From NCBI RefSeq assembly GCF_024294785.1, contig NZ_JANCLT010000002.1, positions 372,001 through 436,000 of the forward strand: a stretch of DNA of 64,000 nucleotides, written 5' to 3'. The DNA is from Ectobacillus ponti. Lineage in GTDB: Bacteria; Bacillota; Bacilli; Bacillales; Bacillaceae_G. The notes under the pieces were generated by a model, which was not told where the DNA came from, did no database searches, and saw nothing but the letters and a program-made list of their open reading frames with translations. Numbering within the stretch: position 1 is the stretch's first letter; every line of letters begins with the position of its first letter. The position numbers were made by a program, and so were the translations under genes. Shown piece by piece: positions 53,762 to 62,981 of the stretch.

Positions 53762-53854
53762 GTCTTCTGCTCCTCTTGTCCGTTTTTGCTGCCAGTGTAT
53801 AGTACATTTCTTAAAAATAGCTTAAGAAAAGAGCCGGACCATGGCGGCCGGCTC

Positions 53855-54079
53855 TCACTTCTTCAGCTTATCCTGAATCTTCACAATCAGTTCATCTTCA
53901 TTCGGTGCAGCAACCGGACGATTGTTCACGAAGGCGAAGGACTTCTTCCGCCCCGGGCCGCAGTAGGATTGGCAGCCGATTTTGATGTCCGCTTCGGCAT
54001 CCACCTTCTTCAGCTTTGGCACCAGCGTCTTAATATTCGTGGCCTGACAATCATCGCAGATGCGAAATTCATTTGCCAT
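53855..54079 (-). CDS. DUF1450 (YuzB-like) protein
   Basis: 74 residues from ATG 54079 (AGGAAG about 11 bases upstream; GTG at 54091 is too close). Four conserved Cys in CDDC near the N-terminus and [20 protein letters not shown] around residue 36, an arrangement like thioredoxin-fold iron-sulfur or redox proteins. Function unknown. Small, monocistronic, between the lipoprotein gene and rsfA. Confidence 0.85.
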   Translation of the reverse strand: MANEFRICDDCQATNIKTLVPKLKKVDAEADIKIGCQSYCGPGRKKSFAFVNNRPVAAPNEDELIVKIQDKLKK

Positions 54080-54222
54080 AATGTACAACACTTCCTCTAT
54101 CTCAAACTTGACTTAAGTTTAGTATTCACCAGTATGCAAATCGCTAAAAGGTATTTTACTCTTCTTTCCCCTGCAATGCAACTTAACATACCTTTTCAAT
54201 CTACCATATTTTTGAAAGGTTT

Positions 54223-54252
54223 GTATAAAACCTGCAGCACTTGTCCATTCTA
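54223..54252 (+). promoter_or_regulatory. Forespore-type (SigF/SigG) promoter of rsfA
   Basis: GTATA at 54223-54227, an 18-base spacer and CATTCTA at 54246-54252, fitting the SigG pattern and overlapping that of SigF. B. subtilis rsfA is known to be under forespore sigma control. Confidence 0.7.
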
Positions 54253-54302
54253 AAGATAGAAAAGCAAGCTTGACAGGGAAAAAAAGGAGATGAAGCAACT
54301 CT

Positions 54303-55004
54303 ATGAAAGTCAGACAAGATGCATGGACAGATGAAGATGATCTGCTGCTGGCGGAGACAGTGCTCCGCCATGTGCGCGAGGGAAGCACACAGCTCAATGC
54401 CTTTGAAGAAGTGGGAGACAAATTGAACCGGACCTCGGCAGCCTGCGGCTTCCGCTGGAACGCGGTGGTCCGTTATAACTATGATAAAGCGCTGCAGCTG
54501 GCGAAGAAGCATCGCAAGGAGCGCATGCGGGCAGTCGGCGGCGAGCAGGCGAAGAAGAAGCTGCTGTATACACCGCCAACACCAGCCGTTCCAGCGATCA
54601 TGAGCGCGTCCGTAGAGGAAATGGAAGCCGCCGGTGAAGAGGGCTGGGCATTGCCGGCCATGCCGATGCAGGCGCCTGTTGTCGCTCAGTCCGGTGAAAT
54701 GACAATGGCAGACGTGATTCACTTTCTGCAAAACCTGGGCCACACAGATGTGAAAGCAGCCGCCCTGGAGCGGGAGAATGAAAGATTGCGCCGCGAAATT
54801 GCCGAGTACACGCGGCGGAATGAAGAGCTGGAGCAAAAGGTCGCCAAGCTGGAGCAAAACTCCAATACGATTCAGGAAGATTACGAGATGCTGATGAAGA
54901 TCATGAACAGGGCCCGCAAGCTGGCGCTGCTCGATGATGAAGAGAAAACAGCAACGGCCTTCCGGATGGACCGCAACGGCAATCTGGAAAAAATCGCAGA
55001 GTGA
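54303..55004 (+). CDS. rsfA: Prespore-specific regulator RsfA (YwfN)
   Basis: 233 residues. The N-terminus is a Myb/SANT-like DNA-binding domain ([20 protein letters not shown], then [19 protein letters not shown]); a linker rich in Pro and Ala follows, and residues 150-215 form a coiled-coil ([20 protein letters not shown]). In B. subtilis RsfA tunes genes of the SigF regulon in the forespore. The forespore-type promoter upstream and the terminator downstream make it a single-gene unit. Confidence 0.92.
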   Translation: MKVRQDAWTDEDDLLLAETVLRHVREGSTQLNAFEEVGDKLNRTSAACGFRWNAVVRYNYDKALQLAKKHRKERMRAVGGEQAKKKLLYTPPTPAVPAIMSASVEEMEAAGEEGWALPAMPMQAPVVAQSGEMTMADVIHFLQNLGHTDVKAAALERENERLRREIAEYTRRNEELEQKVAKLEQNSNTIQEDYEMLMKIMNRARKLALLDDEEKTATAFRMDRNGNLEKIAE

Positions 55005-55010
55005 TAGATG

Positions 55011-55041
55011 GGAAGGTAGCAATATGGCTATCTTCCTTTTT
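55011..55041 (+). terminator. Terminator of rsfA
   Basis: Stem GGAAGGTAGC/GCTATCTTCC (one G-U pair) with a 6-base loop and TTTTT. The T-run is followed directly by TATTATAATGG, a possible -10 for lipL, so terminator and promoter abut. Confidence 0.8.
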
Positions 55042-55082
55042 GTATTATAATGGAGAGTATGTCTACAAAAGGAGTTTTGATC

Positions 55083-55913
55083 ATGAGCGATTCCATCTTA
55101 TATCAGCCCGAGTGGCGTATTATAGATCAGTCCAGCCTCGGCCCGCAGTTTCATGCGCTGCAGTCCTTTGCGATGGACGACACTCTCTGCACCGTGGTCG
55201 GCAACGGAGCCTCGCCGGCAACGATGCGCTCCTGGGTGCACCATAACACGATTGTCCTTGGCATCCAGGACACGCGGCTTCCCTATCTGCAGGAGGGCAT
55301 CCGCTTCTTACAGGAGAAGGGCTGGCAGGTCATTGTCCGCAACTCCGGCGGTTTGGCTGTTGTGCTCGATGAAGGCGTGCTGAACATCTCCCTCATTCTG
55401 CGCGAGACGGAAAAAGGCATTGATATTAACCTTGGCTACGATGCCATGTGGCACCTCATTCAGGACATGCTGAAGGATTATCCCGTCCAGATTGAGGCGA
55501 AGGAAATTGTCGGCTCCTACTGCCCGGGCAGCTATGACCTCAGCATTCATGACAAGAAGTTCGCCGGCATTTCCCAGCGCCGCATCCGCGGCGGCATCGC
55601 GGTGCAGATTTACCTGTGCGCCACCGGCAGCGGCTCTGAGCGGGCAGCGCTCGTACGCGATTTCTATCAGCTGGCACGAAAAGGCGAGGAGACGAAGTTT
55701 GTCTATCCGGATATCACACCGCATGTGATGGCATCCCTGTCCGAGCTGCTTGGCGAGCACATCACGGTCAGCGATTTGATGCTGCGCCTGCTGCGGACGC
55801 TGCAGGGCTTCACGCCGGAGCTTGTCCCGTCACAGCTGCTCCCCGAGGAAGTGCCATTGTATGAGCAGCACCTCGAGCGCGTGGTTGAGCGCAACAACAA
55901 GGCGCTATTCTAA
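55083..55913 (+). CDS. lipL: Octanoyl-GcvH:protein N-octanoyltransferase LipL
   Basis: 276 residues from ATG 55083, eight bases after AAAGGAG. It moves the octanoyl group from GcvH to E2 subunits by amidotransfer in Firmicute lipoate synthesis. Catalytic Cys147 is in [20 protein letters not shown]; Lys159 is in the same block and GISQRR follows. The lipoate ligase fold signature [19 protein letters not shown] is clear. The stop overlaps the end of the convergent DNA-binding protein gene by nine bases. Confidence 0.95.
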   Translation: MSDSILYQPEWRIIDQSSLGPQFHALQSFAMDDTLCTVVGNGASPATMRSWVHHNTIVLGIQDTRLPYLQEGIRFLQEKGWQVIVRNSGGLAVVLDEGVLNISLILRETEKGIDINLGYDAMWHLIQDMLKDYPVQIEAKEIVGSYCPGSYDLSIHDKKFAGISQRRIRGGIAVQIYLCATGSGSERAALVRDFYQLARKGEETKFVYPDITPHVMASLSELLGEHITVSDLMLRLLRTLQGFTPELVPSQLLPEEVPLYEQHLERVVERNNKALF

Positions 55914-56771
55914 AAAGTTGTACAGCTTCACCCCGGCAGCGCGTCTGGCGGCGGCACTGAGCTCTGCGGCTTCTTCGCGGAACATTTGCAGAGACGTGCC
56001 ATACAACAGAGCCCCGAAGTCTTTTCGGATTTCGTTGAAGCGGTGGGCACGCACCGCACCTTTCACCCGGCGCAGCAGCTCATGCTGTGCCTCTTGCTGC
56101 TCCCACAGCTCCTCGAGCTGCAGCCCTTGCTCCGGCAGGCCGCTTTTGCGGAAGGCCATCTGGATTTTGGACCAGGCATCCTTGATTGTCTTCGGGCAGC
56201 GGGTCATCGGCACCATCGTGCGGATAAATACTTCCGGGACATGGTGGCCGGCGTACGTCTCATCGAGGTACGTTATACTTTCTTTTTTCTCCAGGTCATC
56301 AGGAGCTTTAGAAAAAGCAAGAGCTTCTGGCGCTGCTTTTTGGGCTGCAGGCGTTGCGGCAGCTGGCTTCTCCGGCTCTCTGCATACGGACACCATCATG
56401 CGGTCACTCATGCGGTCAACCGCGGCTTTTTGCAGCACATAGATGTTCGCGCTGTAGCCGCCCTGCTTCCTGCGCTCCTTCGTGGCAATGCGCTGCAGGA
56501 TGCCGAGCCCCTCCAGCTTAGAGGCGGCGCGGCGCACTGTCCGCATGCTTTTTCCGGCCAATTCAGCCAGCGTCTCCAGCAGCAGGCAGGCGGCACCGCA
56601 GCTCCCCAGCTTCTCATTCACCGCATAGCGGCTCAGGATATCCAGCACCAGCAGGTCCGTATCATTCAATTCCTCTCTATATAAACGGCGCACCTCCGCT
56701 TTCCACTCATTGCAGGCTGCAGCCGTCTCAAATTGGCGGTTTTCCTTCATTAGCTCGAACAGTTTGCTCAT
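55905..56771 (-). CDS. Winged-helix DNA-binding protein, function unknown
   Basis: 288 residues from ATG 56771, eight bases after GGAGG (a TTG at 56786 is possible but lacks spacing). Residues 30-115 form an HTH_36-like winged helix ([20 protein letters not shown], then [20 protein letters not shown] and [20 protein letters not shown]), like replication-initiator or plasmid-type regulators. An Ala/Pro-rich linker follows, then a helical C-terminal domain ([18 protein letters not shown] region and [20 protein letters not shown]). Its end overlaps the lipL end. It breaks the B. subtilis gene order here and may be an acquired or lineage-specific gene. A possible -10 TATATA lies just upstream. 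Confidence 0.72.
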   Translation of the reverse strand: MSKLFELMKENRQFETAAACNEWKAEVRRLYREELNDTDLLVLDILSRYAVNEKLGSCGAACLLLETLAELAGKSMRTVRRAASKLEGLGILQRIATKERRKQGGYSANIYVLQKAAVDRMSDRMMVSVCREPEKPAAATPAAQKAAPEALAFSKAPDDLEKKESITYLDETYAGHHVPEVFIRTMVPMTRCPKTIKDAWSKIQMAFRKSGLPEQGLQLEELWEQQEAQHELLRRVKGAVRAHRFNEIRKDFGALLYGTSLQMFREEAAELSAAARRAAGVKLYNFLE

Positions 56772-56879
56772 CTGGGCGTCCTCCAAACATAGATTTTCGC
56801 CCTATATATAAAGCTGAACATGCAAAAGTGGGAAAAATGTTTTGTGATTGTTTCATTTTTCGAAAAGATTGTTCCACAC

Positions 56880-56909
56880 AAAAAGGATACCGCCCCAAAG
56901 CGGTATCCT
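56880..56909 (-). terminator. Terminator of pta
   Basis: Perfect 10-bp stem AGGATACCGC/GCGGTATCCT with a 6-base loop, followed on the minus strand by TTTTTGTG. It lies six bases beyond the pta stop. Confidence 0.88.
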
Positions 56910-56915
56910 CCACCA

Positions 56916-57887
56916 TTACAGTGTCTGGCCGGCTGTAATCAGCGCCAGCTTGTATACATCTTCCTCATTGCAGCCGCGGGACAGGTCGTTCACCGGCATG
57001 TTCAGGCCTTGCAGGATCGGGCCGATTGCCTCGAAGTTGCCAAGGCGCTGCGCGATTTTGTAGCCGATGTTGCCGGCTTCCAGGCTTGGGAATACGAATA
57101 CGTTCGCATCGCCCTTCAGAACGGAGCCCGGCGCTTTCTTCTCTGCCACAGACGGAACGAACGCCGCGTCAAACTGGAACTCGCCGTCCAGTGTCAGCTG
57201 GGGCGCCATTTCCTTCGCAATGCCTGTTGCTTCCACAACCTTCTCTGTCTCAGGGGACTTCGCGGAGCCCTTTGTAGAGAAGCTCAGCATCGCCACGCGC
57301 GGGTCAATGCCGAACAGCTGCGCCGTCTTCGCGCTTTCCACCGCAATTTCCGCCAGGTCCTGGCTGGATGGAGAAATGTTGATCGCGCAATCCGCGAACA
57401 CATACTTCTCATCACCGCGCACCATGATGAACACGCCGGACGTCTTGGACACACCTGGCTTTGTCTTAATGATTTGCAGAGCCGGACGCACTGTGTCAGC
57501 TGTAGAGTGAGCCGCACCGCTTACGAGGCCTTGCGCCTTGCCCATGTGAACGAGCATCGTGCCGAAGTAGTTCTCGTCCTGCAGAATTTTGCGGGCATCC
57601 TCAGGAGTCGCCTTGCCTTTGCGGCGCTCCACGAAGGAAGCCACCATGTCTTCCATTGCATCGTATGTAGCCGGGTCATAGATATCGATTCCAGAAAGCG
57701 TCAGATTCATCCCAGCCGCTTTGTCACGGATGGCAGCCTCAGCACCAATCAAGATCGGCTTTACTACTTCATCCTTCGCCAAACGCTCAGCCGCGCCCAG
57801 AATTCTCTCATCTGTACCTTCAGGAAATACAATCGTAACTCCCTTGCCGTGAATCTGTTGCTTAATTGTTGCAAATAAGTCGCTCAC
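56916..57887 (-). CDS. pta: Phosphate acetyltransferase
   Basis: 323 residues starting at GTG 57887, eight bases after GGGAGG; the longer frame to 57926 lacks a ribosome site. It converts acetyl-CoA and phosphate to acetyl phosphate in overflow metabolism. Motifs include VTIVFPEGTDERILGAAERL, MVHMGKAQGLVSGAAHSTAD region and KGDANVFVFPSLEAGNIGYK. Length equals that of the B. subtilis enzyme (from memory). A candidate cre site lies about 60 bases upstream, fitting CcpA activation known for pta in B. subtilis. Confidence 0.96.
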   Translation of the reverse strand: MSDLFATIKQQIHGKGVTIVFPEGTDERILGAAERLAKDEVVKPILIGAEAAIRDKAAGMNLTLSGIDIYDPATYDAMEDMVASFVERRKGKATPEDARKILQDENYFGTMLVHMGKAQGLVSGAAHSTADTVRPALQIIKTKPGVSKTSGVFIMVRGDEKYVFADCAINISPSSQDLAEIAVESAKTAQLFGIDPRVAMLSFSTKGSAKSPETEKVVEATGIAKEMAPQLTLDGEFQFDAAFVPSVAEKKAPGSVLKGDANVFVFPSLEAGNIGYKIAQRLGNFEAIGPILQGLNMPVNDLSRGCNEEDVYKLALITAGQTL

Positions 57888-57944
57888 AATAGAGACCTCC
57901 CAATTCAAATGTCCACTTCTTAGCATAAAACTTTTTGTCTATAA

Positions 57945-57958
57945 TTTAAACGTTTCGA
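57945..57958. promoter_or_regulatory. Candidate cre (CcpA) site upstream of pta
   Basis: TCGAAACGTTTAAA on the minus strand departs from the left half of the cre consensus TGNAANCG by one base and has a symmetric AAACGTTT core. It lies 58-71 bases upstream of the pta start. Support is sequence likeness plus known CcpA activation of pta in B. subtilis. Confidence 0.4.
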
Positions 57959-58096
57959 CCTCAAAAAATAGATGAAAAGGAAATGATTATGTATTGACAA
58001 TTTTCAAAAACTTACTTTCAGCCTTCCTTTCTATTTTTCCCCGTATTTATGTTATAGTAGGAATGTATGTAAAATCGTATCTAGAGGTGACAAGTC

Positions 58097-58840
58097 ATGA
58101 GTGAAGCAGCAAAAACGTTAGACGGCTGGTACTGTTTGCACGACTTCCGTTCTGTTGACTGGTCTGCATGGAAGCAGCTGTCCAGCGATGAGCGCCAGAA
58201 AGCAATTCATGAATTTTTAAATATGGCAGAGCAGTGGAACGCTGTGCAGGATGACAATGCCGGCAGCCACGCCATCTACACGGTTGTCGGACAGAAGGCG
58301 GACATCATGCTGATGATTCTTCGTCCGACCATGGAAGAGCTGAACGACATTGAAACAGCCTTTAATAAGACTACGCTGGCTGAGTATCTTGTCCCTGCGT
58401 ATTCCTATGTATCCGTTGTCGAGCTGAGCAACTACCTGCCGGCGACAGAGGATCCATACCAGAATCCGCAAATCATTGCGCGCCTGAAGCCGACGCTGCC
58501 AAAGGCACAGCACGTGTGCTTCTATCCGATGGACAAGCGCCGCCAGGGCGAAGACAACTGGTACATGCTGTCCATGGAGGACCGCAAGAAGATGATGTAC
58601 AGCCATGGCATGATCGGCCGCCAGTACGCGGGCAAGGTCAAGCAAATCATCACAGGCTCTGTCGGCTTTGACGACTATGAGTGGGGCGTCACGCTGTTCG
58701 CTGATGATGTGCTCCAGTTCAAGAAGCTTGTCTATGAAATGCGCTTTGACGAAGTGAGCGCGCGCTACGGCGAATTCGGCTCCTTCTTCGTGGGCAACAT
58801 CCTGCCTGAAGAAAAGGTGGCACACTTCCTTCACGTATAA
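58097..58840 (+). CDS. hemQ: Coproheme decarboxylase HemQ (ChdC, YwfI)
   Basis: 247 residues, chlorite-dismutase-like protein that decarboxylates coproheme III to heme b, the last step of the Gram-positive heme pathway. Tyr143 ([10 protein letters not shown]) and proximal His170 ([16 protein letters not shown]) correspond to the catalytic Tyr and heme-ligand His of known enzymes. GAGGTG precedes the ATG. The gene is divergent from pta, as in B. subtilis. A TATAGT at 58053-58058 may be the -10 element; no good -35 was seen. Confidence 0.96.
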   Translation: MSEAAKTLDGWYCLHDFRSVDWSAWKQLSSDERQKAIHEFLNMAEQWNAVQDDNAGSHAIYTVVGQKADIMLMILRPTMEELNDIETAFNKTTLAEYLVPAYSYVSVVELSNYLPATEDPYQNPQIIARLKPTLPKAQHVCFYPMDKRRQGEDNWYMLSMEDRKKMMYSHGMIGRQYAGKVKQIITGSVGFDDYEWGVTLFADDVLQFKKLVYEMRFDEVSARYGEFGSFFVGNILPEEKVAHFLHV

Positions 58841-58847
58841 GAAACAA

Positions 58848-58877
58848 AACGGGACAGTTTCGGCTGTCTCGTTTTTT
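58848..58877 (+). terminator. Terminator of hemQ
   Basis: Stem AACGGGACAG/CTGTCTCGTT with a TTTCGG loop and TTTTTT. It starts seven bases after the stop. Confidence 0.88.
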
Positions 58878-58885
58878 GTTTCCAG

Positions 58886-58913
58886 GCATATCCTTCCCCT
58901 GTATCCCATACAT
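58886..58913 (+). promoter_or_regulatory. SigE-type mother-cell promoter of cwlJ
   Basis: GCATATC (58886-58892), a 14-base spacer and CATACAT (58907-58913) match the SigE pattern (KMATATT, 14 bases, CATACANT). cwlJ and gerQ are known SigE-dependent genes in B. subtilis. Confidence 0.7.
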
Positions 58914-58978
58914 ATGAAATAGTGATTCTTTCTTACTTCATCGCAGGCACCTTAGAATCACAAAAGCGAGGTGAAGAT

Positions 58979-59407
58979 ATGGGAGTCATTCCATATACAG
59001 AGGAACACGTGAAGATGCTGGCGCGCTTAATGCGGGCTGAGGCAGAGGGGGAAGGACCGCTCGGCATGCTTCTGGTCGGCAACGTTGGTGTAAACCGTGT
59101 GCTTGGCAACTGTCTTGATTTCAAAAAGGTCCGCGATCTCCGGCAGATGATTTATCAGAACCCCGGAGGCTTCGAGGCCACCCAAAAAGGATACTTCTAC
59201 CAGCGGGCACGCGACAGCGACATCGCATTGGCGCGCCGCGTCATCAACGGTGAGCGCTTCTGGCCGGGCAACTATGCACTCTGGTTTTTCCGCCCGGGCG
59301 GCGATTGTCCGTCAACTTGGTTCAGCCAGGAAAACTCGGGGCGCTATAAAAACCACTGCTTCTTTCAGCCGACGGGAGAAGATTGTCCAAAGGTCTACTC
59401 TATTTAA
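58979..59407 (+). CDS. cwlJ: Spore cortex-lytic hydrolase CwlJ
   Basis: 142 residues from ATG 58979 (GAGGTG upstream), matching B. subtilis CwlJ in length. SleB/CwlJ hydrolase_2 domain throughout, with the catalytic Glu region LMRAEAEGEGPLGMLLVGNV (Glu21) and the C-terminal ARRVINGERFWPGNYALWFF. It degrades cortex peptidoglycan during germination and is triggered by Ca-dipicolinate. It has no signal peptide, as expected for a coat-located protein made in the mother cell. GerQ, needed for its localisation, is encoded next. Confidence 0.96.
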   Translation: MGVIPYTEEHVKMLARLMRAEAEGEGPLGMLLVGNVGVNRVLGNCLDFKKVRDLRQMIYQNPGGFEATQKGYFYQRARDSDIALARRVINGERFWPGNYALWFFRPGGDCPSTWFSQENSGRYKNHCFFQPTGEDCPKVYSI

Positions 59408-59424
59408 ATGTGAGGAGGGTTTCT

Positions 59425-59832
59425 ATGACACAGGGCCAATATGGCGGAAATGGATTCTATCAGCCTTCAGGAGGGTATTTGCAGCAGCCTATGCAGCAGC
59501 CTATGCAGCAGCCAACAGTGCAGCAAATGCAGGCGCAATATGCCCAGCAGGCGGGCCTGCTGCCGCTGGAGCAGTCTTACATTGAAAATATTCTGCGCTT
59601 GAACAAAGGGAAACCGGCAACGATTTACATGACCTACGAGCGGGGCAGTTCACTTGGCACACAGGCTTATAAGGGCATCATTGAAGCGGCCGGCCGCGAC
59701 CATATCATCATCAGTGACCCGACCACCGGCAAACGGTCCCTGCTCCTTATGATTTATCTCGATTATGTGGAGTTTGAAGGGGAAGTGAACTACTTCTATC
59801 CAACACAGCCTTCTACCTATCAATCCCGCTAG
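59425..59832 (+). CDS. gerQ: Spore coat protein GerQ (YwdL)
   Basis: 135 residues from ATG 59425, six bases after GAGGAGG. A Gly/Gln/Tyr-rich N-terminal part with a short tandem repeat (LQQPMQQPMQQP) is followed by the conserved C-terminal domain PLEQSYIENILRLNKGKPA and GIIEAAGRDHIIISDPTTGK. GerQ is cross-linked in the coat by transglutaminase and is needed to place CwlJ. It is 17 bases from cwlJ and shares its promoter. The glutamine repeats are plausible cross-link sites. Confidence 0.95.
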   Translation: MTQGQYGGNGFYQPSGGYLQQPMQQPMQQPTVQQMQAQYAQQAGLLPLEQSYIENILRLNKGKPATIYMTYERGSSLGTQAYKGIIEAAGRDHIIISDPTTGKRSLLLMIYLDYVEFEGEVNYFYPTQPSTYQSR

Positions 59833-59833
59833 A

Positions 59834-59868
59834 AAAAAGCTGGCAGCCCCCGCTGCCAGCTTTTTTTA
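59834..59868. terminator. Bidirectional terminator between gerQ and ywdK
   Basis: Perfect 12-bp stem AAAGCTGGCAGC/GCTGCCAGCTTT with a CCCC loop, flanked by A- and T-runs. It overlaps the ywdK stop. Confidence 0.9.
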
Positions 59869-60237
59869 TAGTCCTTTTACCGCCGCGATGCCCAGCATGA
59901 CCCATGCTGTAAGGAACGCCACGCCGCCAATCGGGGTGATGGCTCCCAGAATCTTGATGCCTGATGTACTCAGGGCATACAGGCTTCCGGAGAAAATAAT
60001 AATGCCGGCTGTCATAAACCAGCCCGCTGTGTTGATGAGGGACATGTTGGGCAGCTTGTTCAGCAAGAATGCCACCACAAACAGGCCCCCGGAGTGGAAC
60101 ATCTGATACGTAACGCCCGTTTTCCATACCTCCAGCATCTTGGCGGAAATGCGGCCCTCGAGGCCATGGGCGCCGAACGCGCCAAGCGCGACAGATAGAA
60201 ACGCGCTGATGCAGCCTAATAGAAAGAATACCTTCAT
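59866..60237 (-). CDS. ywdK: DUF423 membrane protein YwdK
   Basis: 123 residues, four membrane segments. DUF423 hallmark at the N-terminus SVALGAFGAHGLEGRISAKM and a Gly-rich C-terminal helix GAITPIGGVAFLTAWVMLGI. Function unknown. The neighbours gerQ, ywdI and the NCS2 permease keep the B. subtilis ywd order. Confidence 0.92.
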   Translation of the reverse strand: MKVFFLLGCISAFLSVALGAFGAHGLEGRISAKMLEVWKTGVTYQMFHSGGLFVVAFLLNKLPNMSLINTAGWFMTAGIIIFSGSLYALSTSGIKILGAITPIGGVAFLTAWVMLGIAAVKGL

Positions 60238-60279
60238 GTAGTCACCTGCTTTTTTAGTTCTATCATACTGAAGTTCAGC

Positions 60280-60525
60280 TTAAAAGTCTAAGAGAGAGCC
60301 CCCGCCATCCTCTTCTTTTGCCGGTAATGGCATTGTGCGGAACATAGGCTGCGGAACCGCCGGCATCACCGGGGACGCCGGCAGGGCAGCTGGCTGCGCC
60401 TCCAAAAGCAGATCGCACAGGGCGCGCACCGCCGCCACATGCTCCCGCAATTTGGCCGGCTCCTGCTGTGCCGCTGCCAGCTCCTGCGTCATCTTCATTA
60501 CAATTTGCTCTGCTGAAATTTGCAT
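60280..60525 (-). CDS. ywdI: YwdI family protein (DUF5327)
   Basis: 81 residues from ATG 60525, six bases after GAGGTG. The N-terminal half is an amphipathic helix (SAEQIVMKMTQELAAAQQEP) with coiled-coil potential; the C-terminal half is Pro-rich and ends SLLDF. Family function unknown. It follows the potassium channel gene by ten bases, so is probably co-transcribed with it. Confidence 0.85.
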   Translation of the reverse strand: MQISAEQIVMKMTQELAAAQQEPAKLREHVAAVRALCDLLLEAQPAALPASPVMPAVPQPMFRTMPLPAKEEDGGGSLLDF

Positions 60526-60535
60526 GCTGTTCACC

Positions 60536-61528
60536 TCATTCTGTCATTTGACAAGCCTTCTCCAGCTGTCTTAATTGTTCCATCGGACCGAACACAATAA
60601 TCATATCACGTTCATGCAGCATTTCCTCCCCGGCCGGGTTGTGCCGCACCTGGCCGCCGCGGAGAATGGCCAGCACGGTTACATGGAAGCGGCCGCGCAA
60701 GTCGTTCTCCCGCAGTGTTTTGCCAATCAGTGCGGCTCCCTCGCTCAGCTGAATCTCCTCAATGCCGAATACATCCTCATTGTCATACAGGATGGTATCC
60801 ACATAGCTGACACTGAGGGGCTTGACGATATCCATGGCAATGCGGCGCCCGGCAATGCTCGCCGGGTTAATCACCTTGTCAGCGCCGGCCCGGCGCAGCT
60901 TCTCCTCCGAGTTCGTCCGCTCGGCCCGCGCCACAATCTGGATGTCCGGCTGCATGCCCCGTGCGGTCAGGGTGATGAACACGTTCTGGGCATCCTGCGG
61001 CAGGGCAGCCACAAGCCCGGCGGCCCTGGTAATCCCGGCCCGCTGCAGCACCTCATCCTCCGTGGCATCTCCCTCGATAAAGGGGATGCCCTCCCCCTCC
61101 AGCAGGCTCAGCTCCTTATCAATGACGACCAGCGGAATGTCCTTTTGCTGCAGCTCCTGCACGACCTGGGCGCCAACCCGCCCATAGCCGCACACAATAA
61201 TGTGGTCCTGCAGCCTGGCAATTTGCTTCTCCATACGTCTCCTCCCGACTGCCTGAAAAATATTGCCCTCAATAATAAGTGCGGTCACCGCTCCAATCGC
61301 ATAGGTGGCAATCCCGATGCCCATGGGAATGATCAGCAGCGCGAAAATCCTTCCGCCTCTCGTAATAGGAATGGCATCCCCATAGCCGACTGTCAGCACC
61401 GTAATGACCGTCATCCAGAGCGAGTGAAACAGATCAATTTCCTCCAGCCACATAAACCCGAAGGTGCCGACGATAATGACGGCAAGCATGCTGAGGACGG
61501 CGATGCCCAGCTGCTTCGATGCGTACAT
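60536..61528 (-). CDS. Two-TM potassium channel with RCK (TrkA-N/TrkA-C) domains
   Basis: 330 residues from ATG 61528. Two membrane helices flank a pore loop with the selectivity filter TVGYGD (46-51). The RCK domain begins near residue 110 with the Rossmann motif IIVCGYGRVGAQVV and contains FIEGDATEDEVLQRAGI; a TrkA-C lobe ends the protein (SEGAALIGKTLRENDLRG). It is a K+ channel gated by ligands such as Ca2+ or nucleotides in relatives (MthK, YugO). Role in osmotic or membrane-potential control is inferred. Confidence 0.94.
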   Translation of the reverse strand: MYASKQLGIAVLSMLAVIIVGTFGFMWLEEIDLFHSLWMTVITVLTVGYGDAIPITRGGRIFALLIIPMGIGIATYAIGAVTALIIEGNIFQAVGRRRMEKQIARLQDHIIVCGYGRVGAQVVQELQQKDIPLVVIDKELSLLEGEGIPFIEGDATEDEVLQRAGITRAAGLVAALPQDAQNVFITLTARGMQPDIQIVARAERTNSEEKLRRAGADKVINPASIAGRRIAMDIVKPLSVSYVDTILYDNEDVFGIEEIQLSEGAALIGKTLRENDLRGRFHVTVLAILRGGQVRHNPAGEEMLHERDMIIVFGPMEQLRQLEKACQMTE

Positions 61529-61625
61529 GAGGACCACCCCTCTTTGCCAGATTGTAGGAAACAGGTATATACTATAGAAAGGAAGACAATGCCTCTCCCT
61601 ATTTTAACAAAGAAAGGCTGATTTC

Positions 61626-62903
61626 ATGAAACTCTTCTTTTCAGCCCTGCAATGGGCTTTCTTTATTTTGGCCGGCAGCCTTGTCGTGCCGATCAGTGTG
61701 GCTTCCTCCTATGGATTGGAGGGCGCGGACGCCGTGGCCTTCGTGCAGCGGACCTTGTTCGTGCTCGGCATCGCCGGCTTCCTGCAGGCCTTGTTCGGGC
61801 ACCGCCTCCCCGTCTATGAAGGGCCGGCCGGGCTTTGGTGGGGCGTGATGACCCTGTATGCCGGGCTCGGCTCCGTCCTGTTCGGCTCCACCGGGGCCAC
61901 CCTGCAGGTGCTGCAGTATTCCTTCATTCTAAGCGGCATCATCTGTATCCTGCTCAGCCTGTTCGGGCTGGTGGACAAGCTCGTGCGCTACTTCACGCCG
62001 ACCGTTGTCGGCACCTATTTGTTCCTGCTTGTCGCGCAGCTGAGCGGCTCCTTCCTGAAGGGCATGCTGGGAACCAGCAACGCGAATCCGGCCGGGAACG
62101 GAAGCATGTTCGCGCTGTCCATCATCGTCGTTGCCATTGCCATTCTGGCTGTGAAGCTGCCATATGTCGGCTCCTATTCCGTGCTGCTCAGCATGGGCGG
62201 CGGCTGGCTGCTATTCTATCTATTCGGCCTGACAAAGCCCATCCCGCATTCCGATACGCTGTTTCAGCTGCCAAAGCTGTTCGTATTCGGCATGCCGCGG
62301 ATTGAGGGAAGCATGGTCATTACGGTCATAATCGTGACGCTGCTGCTCTTGACCAATATGCTGGCCAGCATCCGCGTCGTCCAGCAGGTCCTGGCCCGCC
62401 AGGAGGTGCCGTTTGAAGCAAACCGCTTCAAGCAGGCCGGCATCATGTCCGGTGTGGCACAAATACTAGGCGGCATGTTCTCTGCGGTTGGCCCTGTTGC
62501 CATTTCCGGATCTGCCGGATTTATCGCAGCAACCCGCATCAACAAAAGGCTGCCATTCCTGCTTGGCTCCGGGCTGGTCATTCTGATCAGCCTCCTGCCT
62601 GGCGTCACAGCCTTTTTTGCAACAATCCCCGCTGCCATCGGCTACGCAGCCATTTATCCCGTATTCGCCGGCATGGTGGGATTGGCCTTCCGGGAATATG
62701 ACAGCGTAACAGACAAGGAAAGGCTGCGCCGGACGACAGGCCTCGGCCTGTTCACCGGGATCGGTGTCATGTTCGTGCCATCCGGCGCCTGGGCTTCCTT
62801 CCCGCCATTCCTGACCTCACTGCTCAGCAATGGCCTTGTTCTCGGATCTGTGATCGTCATCCTGTTGGAGGTCCTGTCCTCCAAAGCGCGGCAGCGCGCC
62901 TGA
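61626..62903 (+). CDS. NCS2-family purine/pyrimidine permease (YwdJ-like)
   Basis: 425 residues, twelve or more membrane segments. NCS2 signature regions: a first helix opening WAFFILAGSLVVPISVASSY, the central FANMLASIRVVQ-like segment TNMLASIRVVQQVLARQEVP and the FSAVGPVAISGSAGFIAATR loop, which replaces the usual QTXXVG motif and is divergent. Probably imports a purine or other nucleobase by cation symport. The divergent neighbour is the K+ channel, and a TATACT-like -10 lies near 61568. Substrate uncertain. Confidence 0.88.
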   Translation: MKLFFSALQWAFFILAGSLVVPISVASSYGLEGADAVAFVQRTLFVLGIAGFLQALFGHRLPVYEGPAGLWWGVMTLYAGLGSVLFGSTGATLQVLQYSFILSGIICILLSLFGLVDKLVRYFTPTVVGTYLFLLVAQLSGSFLKGMLGTSNANPAGNGSMFALSIIVVAIAILAVKLPYVGSYSVLLSMGGGWLLFYLFGLTKPIPHSDTLFQLPKLFVFGMPRIEGSMVITVIIVTLLLLTNMLASIRVVQQVLARQEVPFEANRFKQAGIMSGVAQILGGMFSAVGPVAISGSAGFIAATRINKRLPFLLGSGLVILISLLPGVTAFFATIPAAIGYAAIYPVFAGMVGLAFREYDSVTDKERLRRTTGLGLFTGIGVMFVPSGAWASFPPFLTSLLSNGLVLGSVIVILLEVLSSKARQRA

Positions 62904-62913
62904 TTGGAAATGA

Positions 62914-62940
62914 CTCCCCTTGCCACGGCAAGGGGAGATT
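62914..62940 (+). terminator. Terminator after the NCS2 permease gene
   Basis: Stem CTCCCCTTGCC/GGCAAGGGGAG with an ACG loop, followed by ATTGTT. The U-tract is poor, so strength is uncertain. Confidence 0.65.
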
Positions 62941-62981
62941 GTTAGGATTGTAGTAGATTCCTAGAGGAAGGATGACACTGC

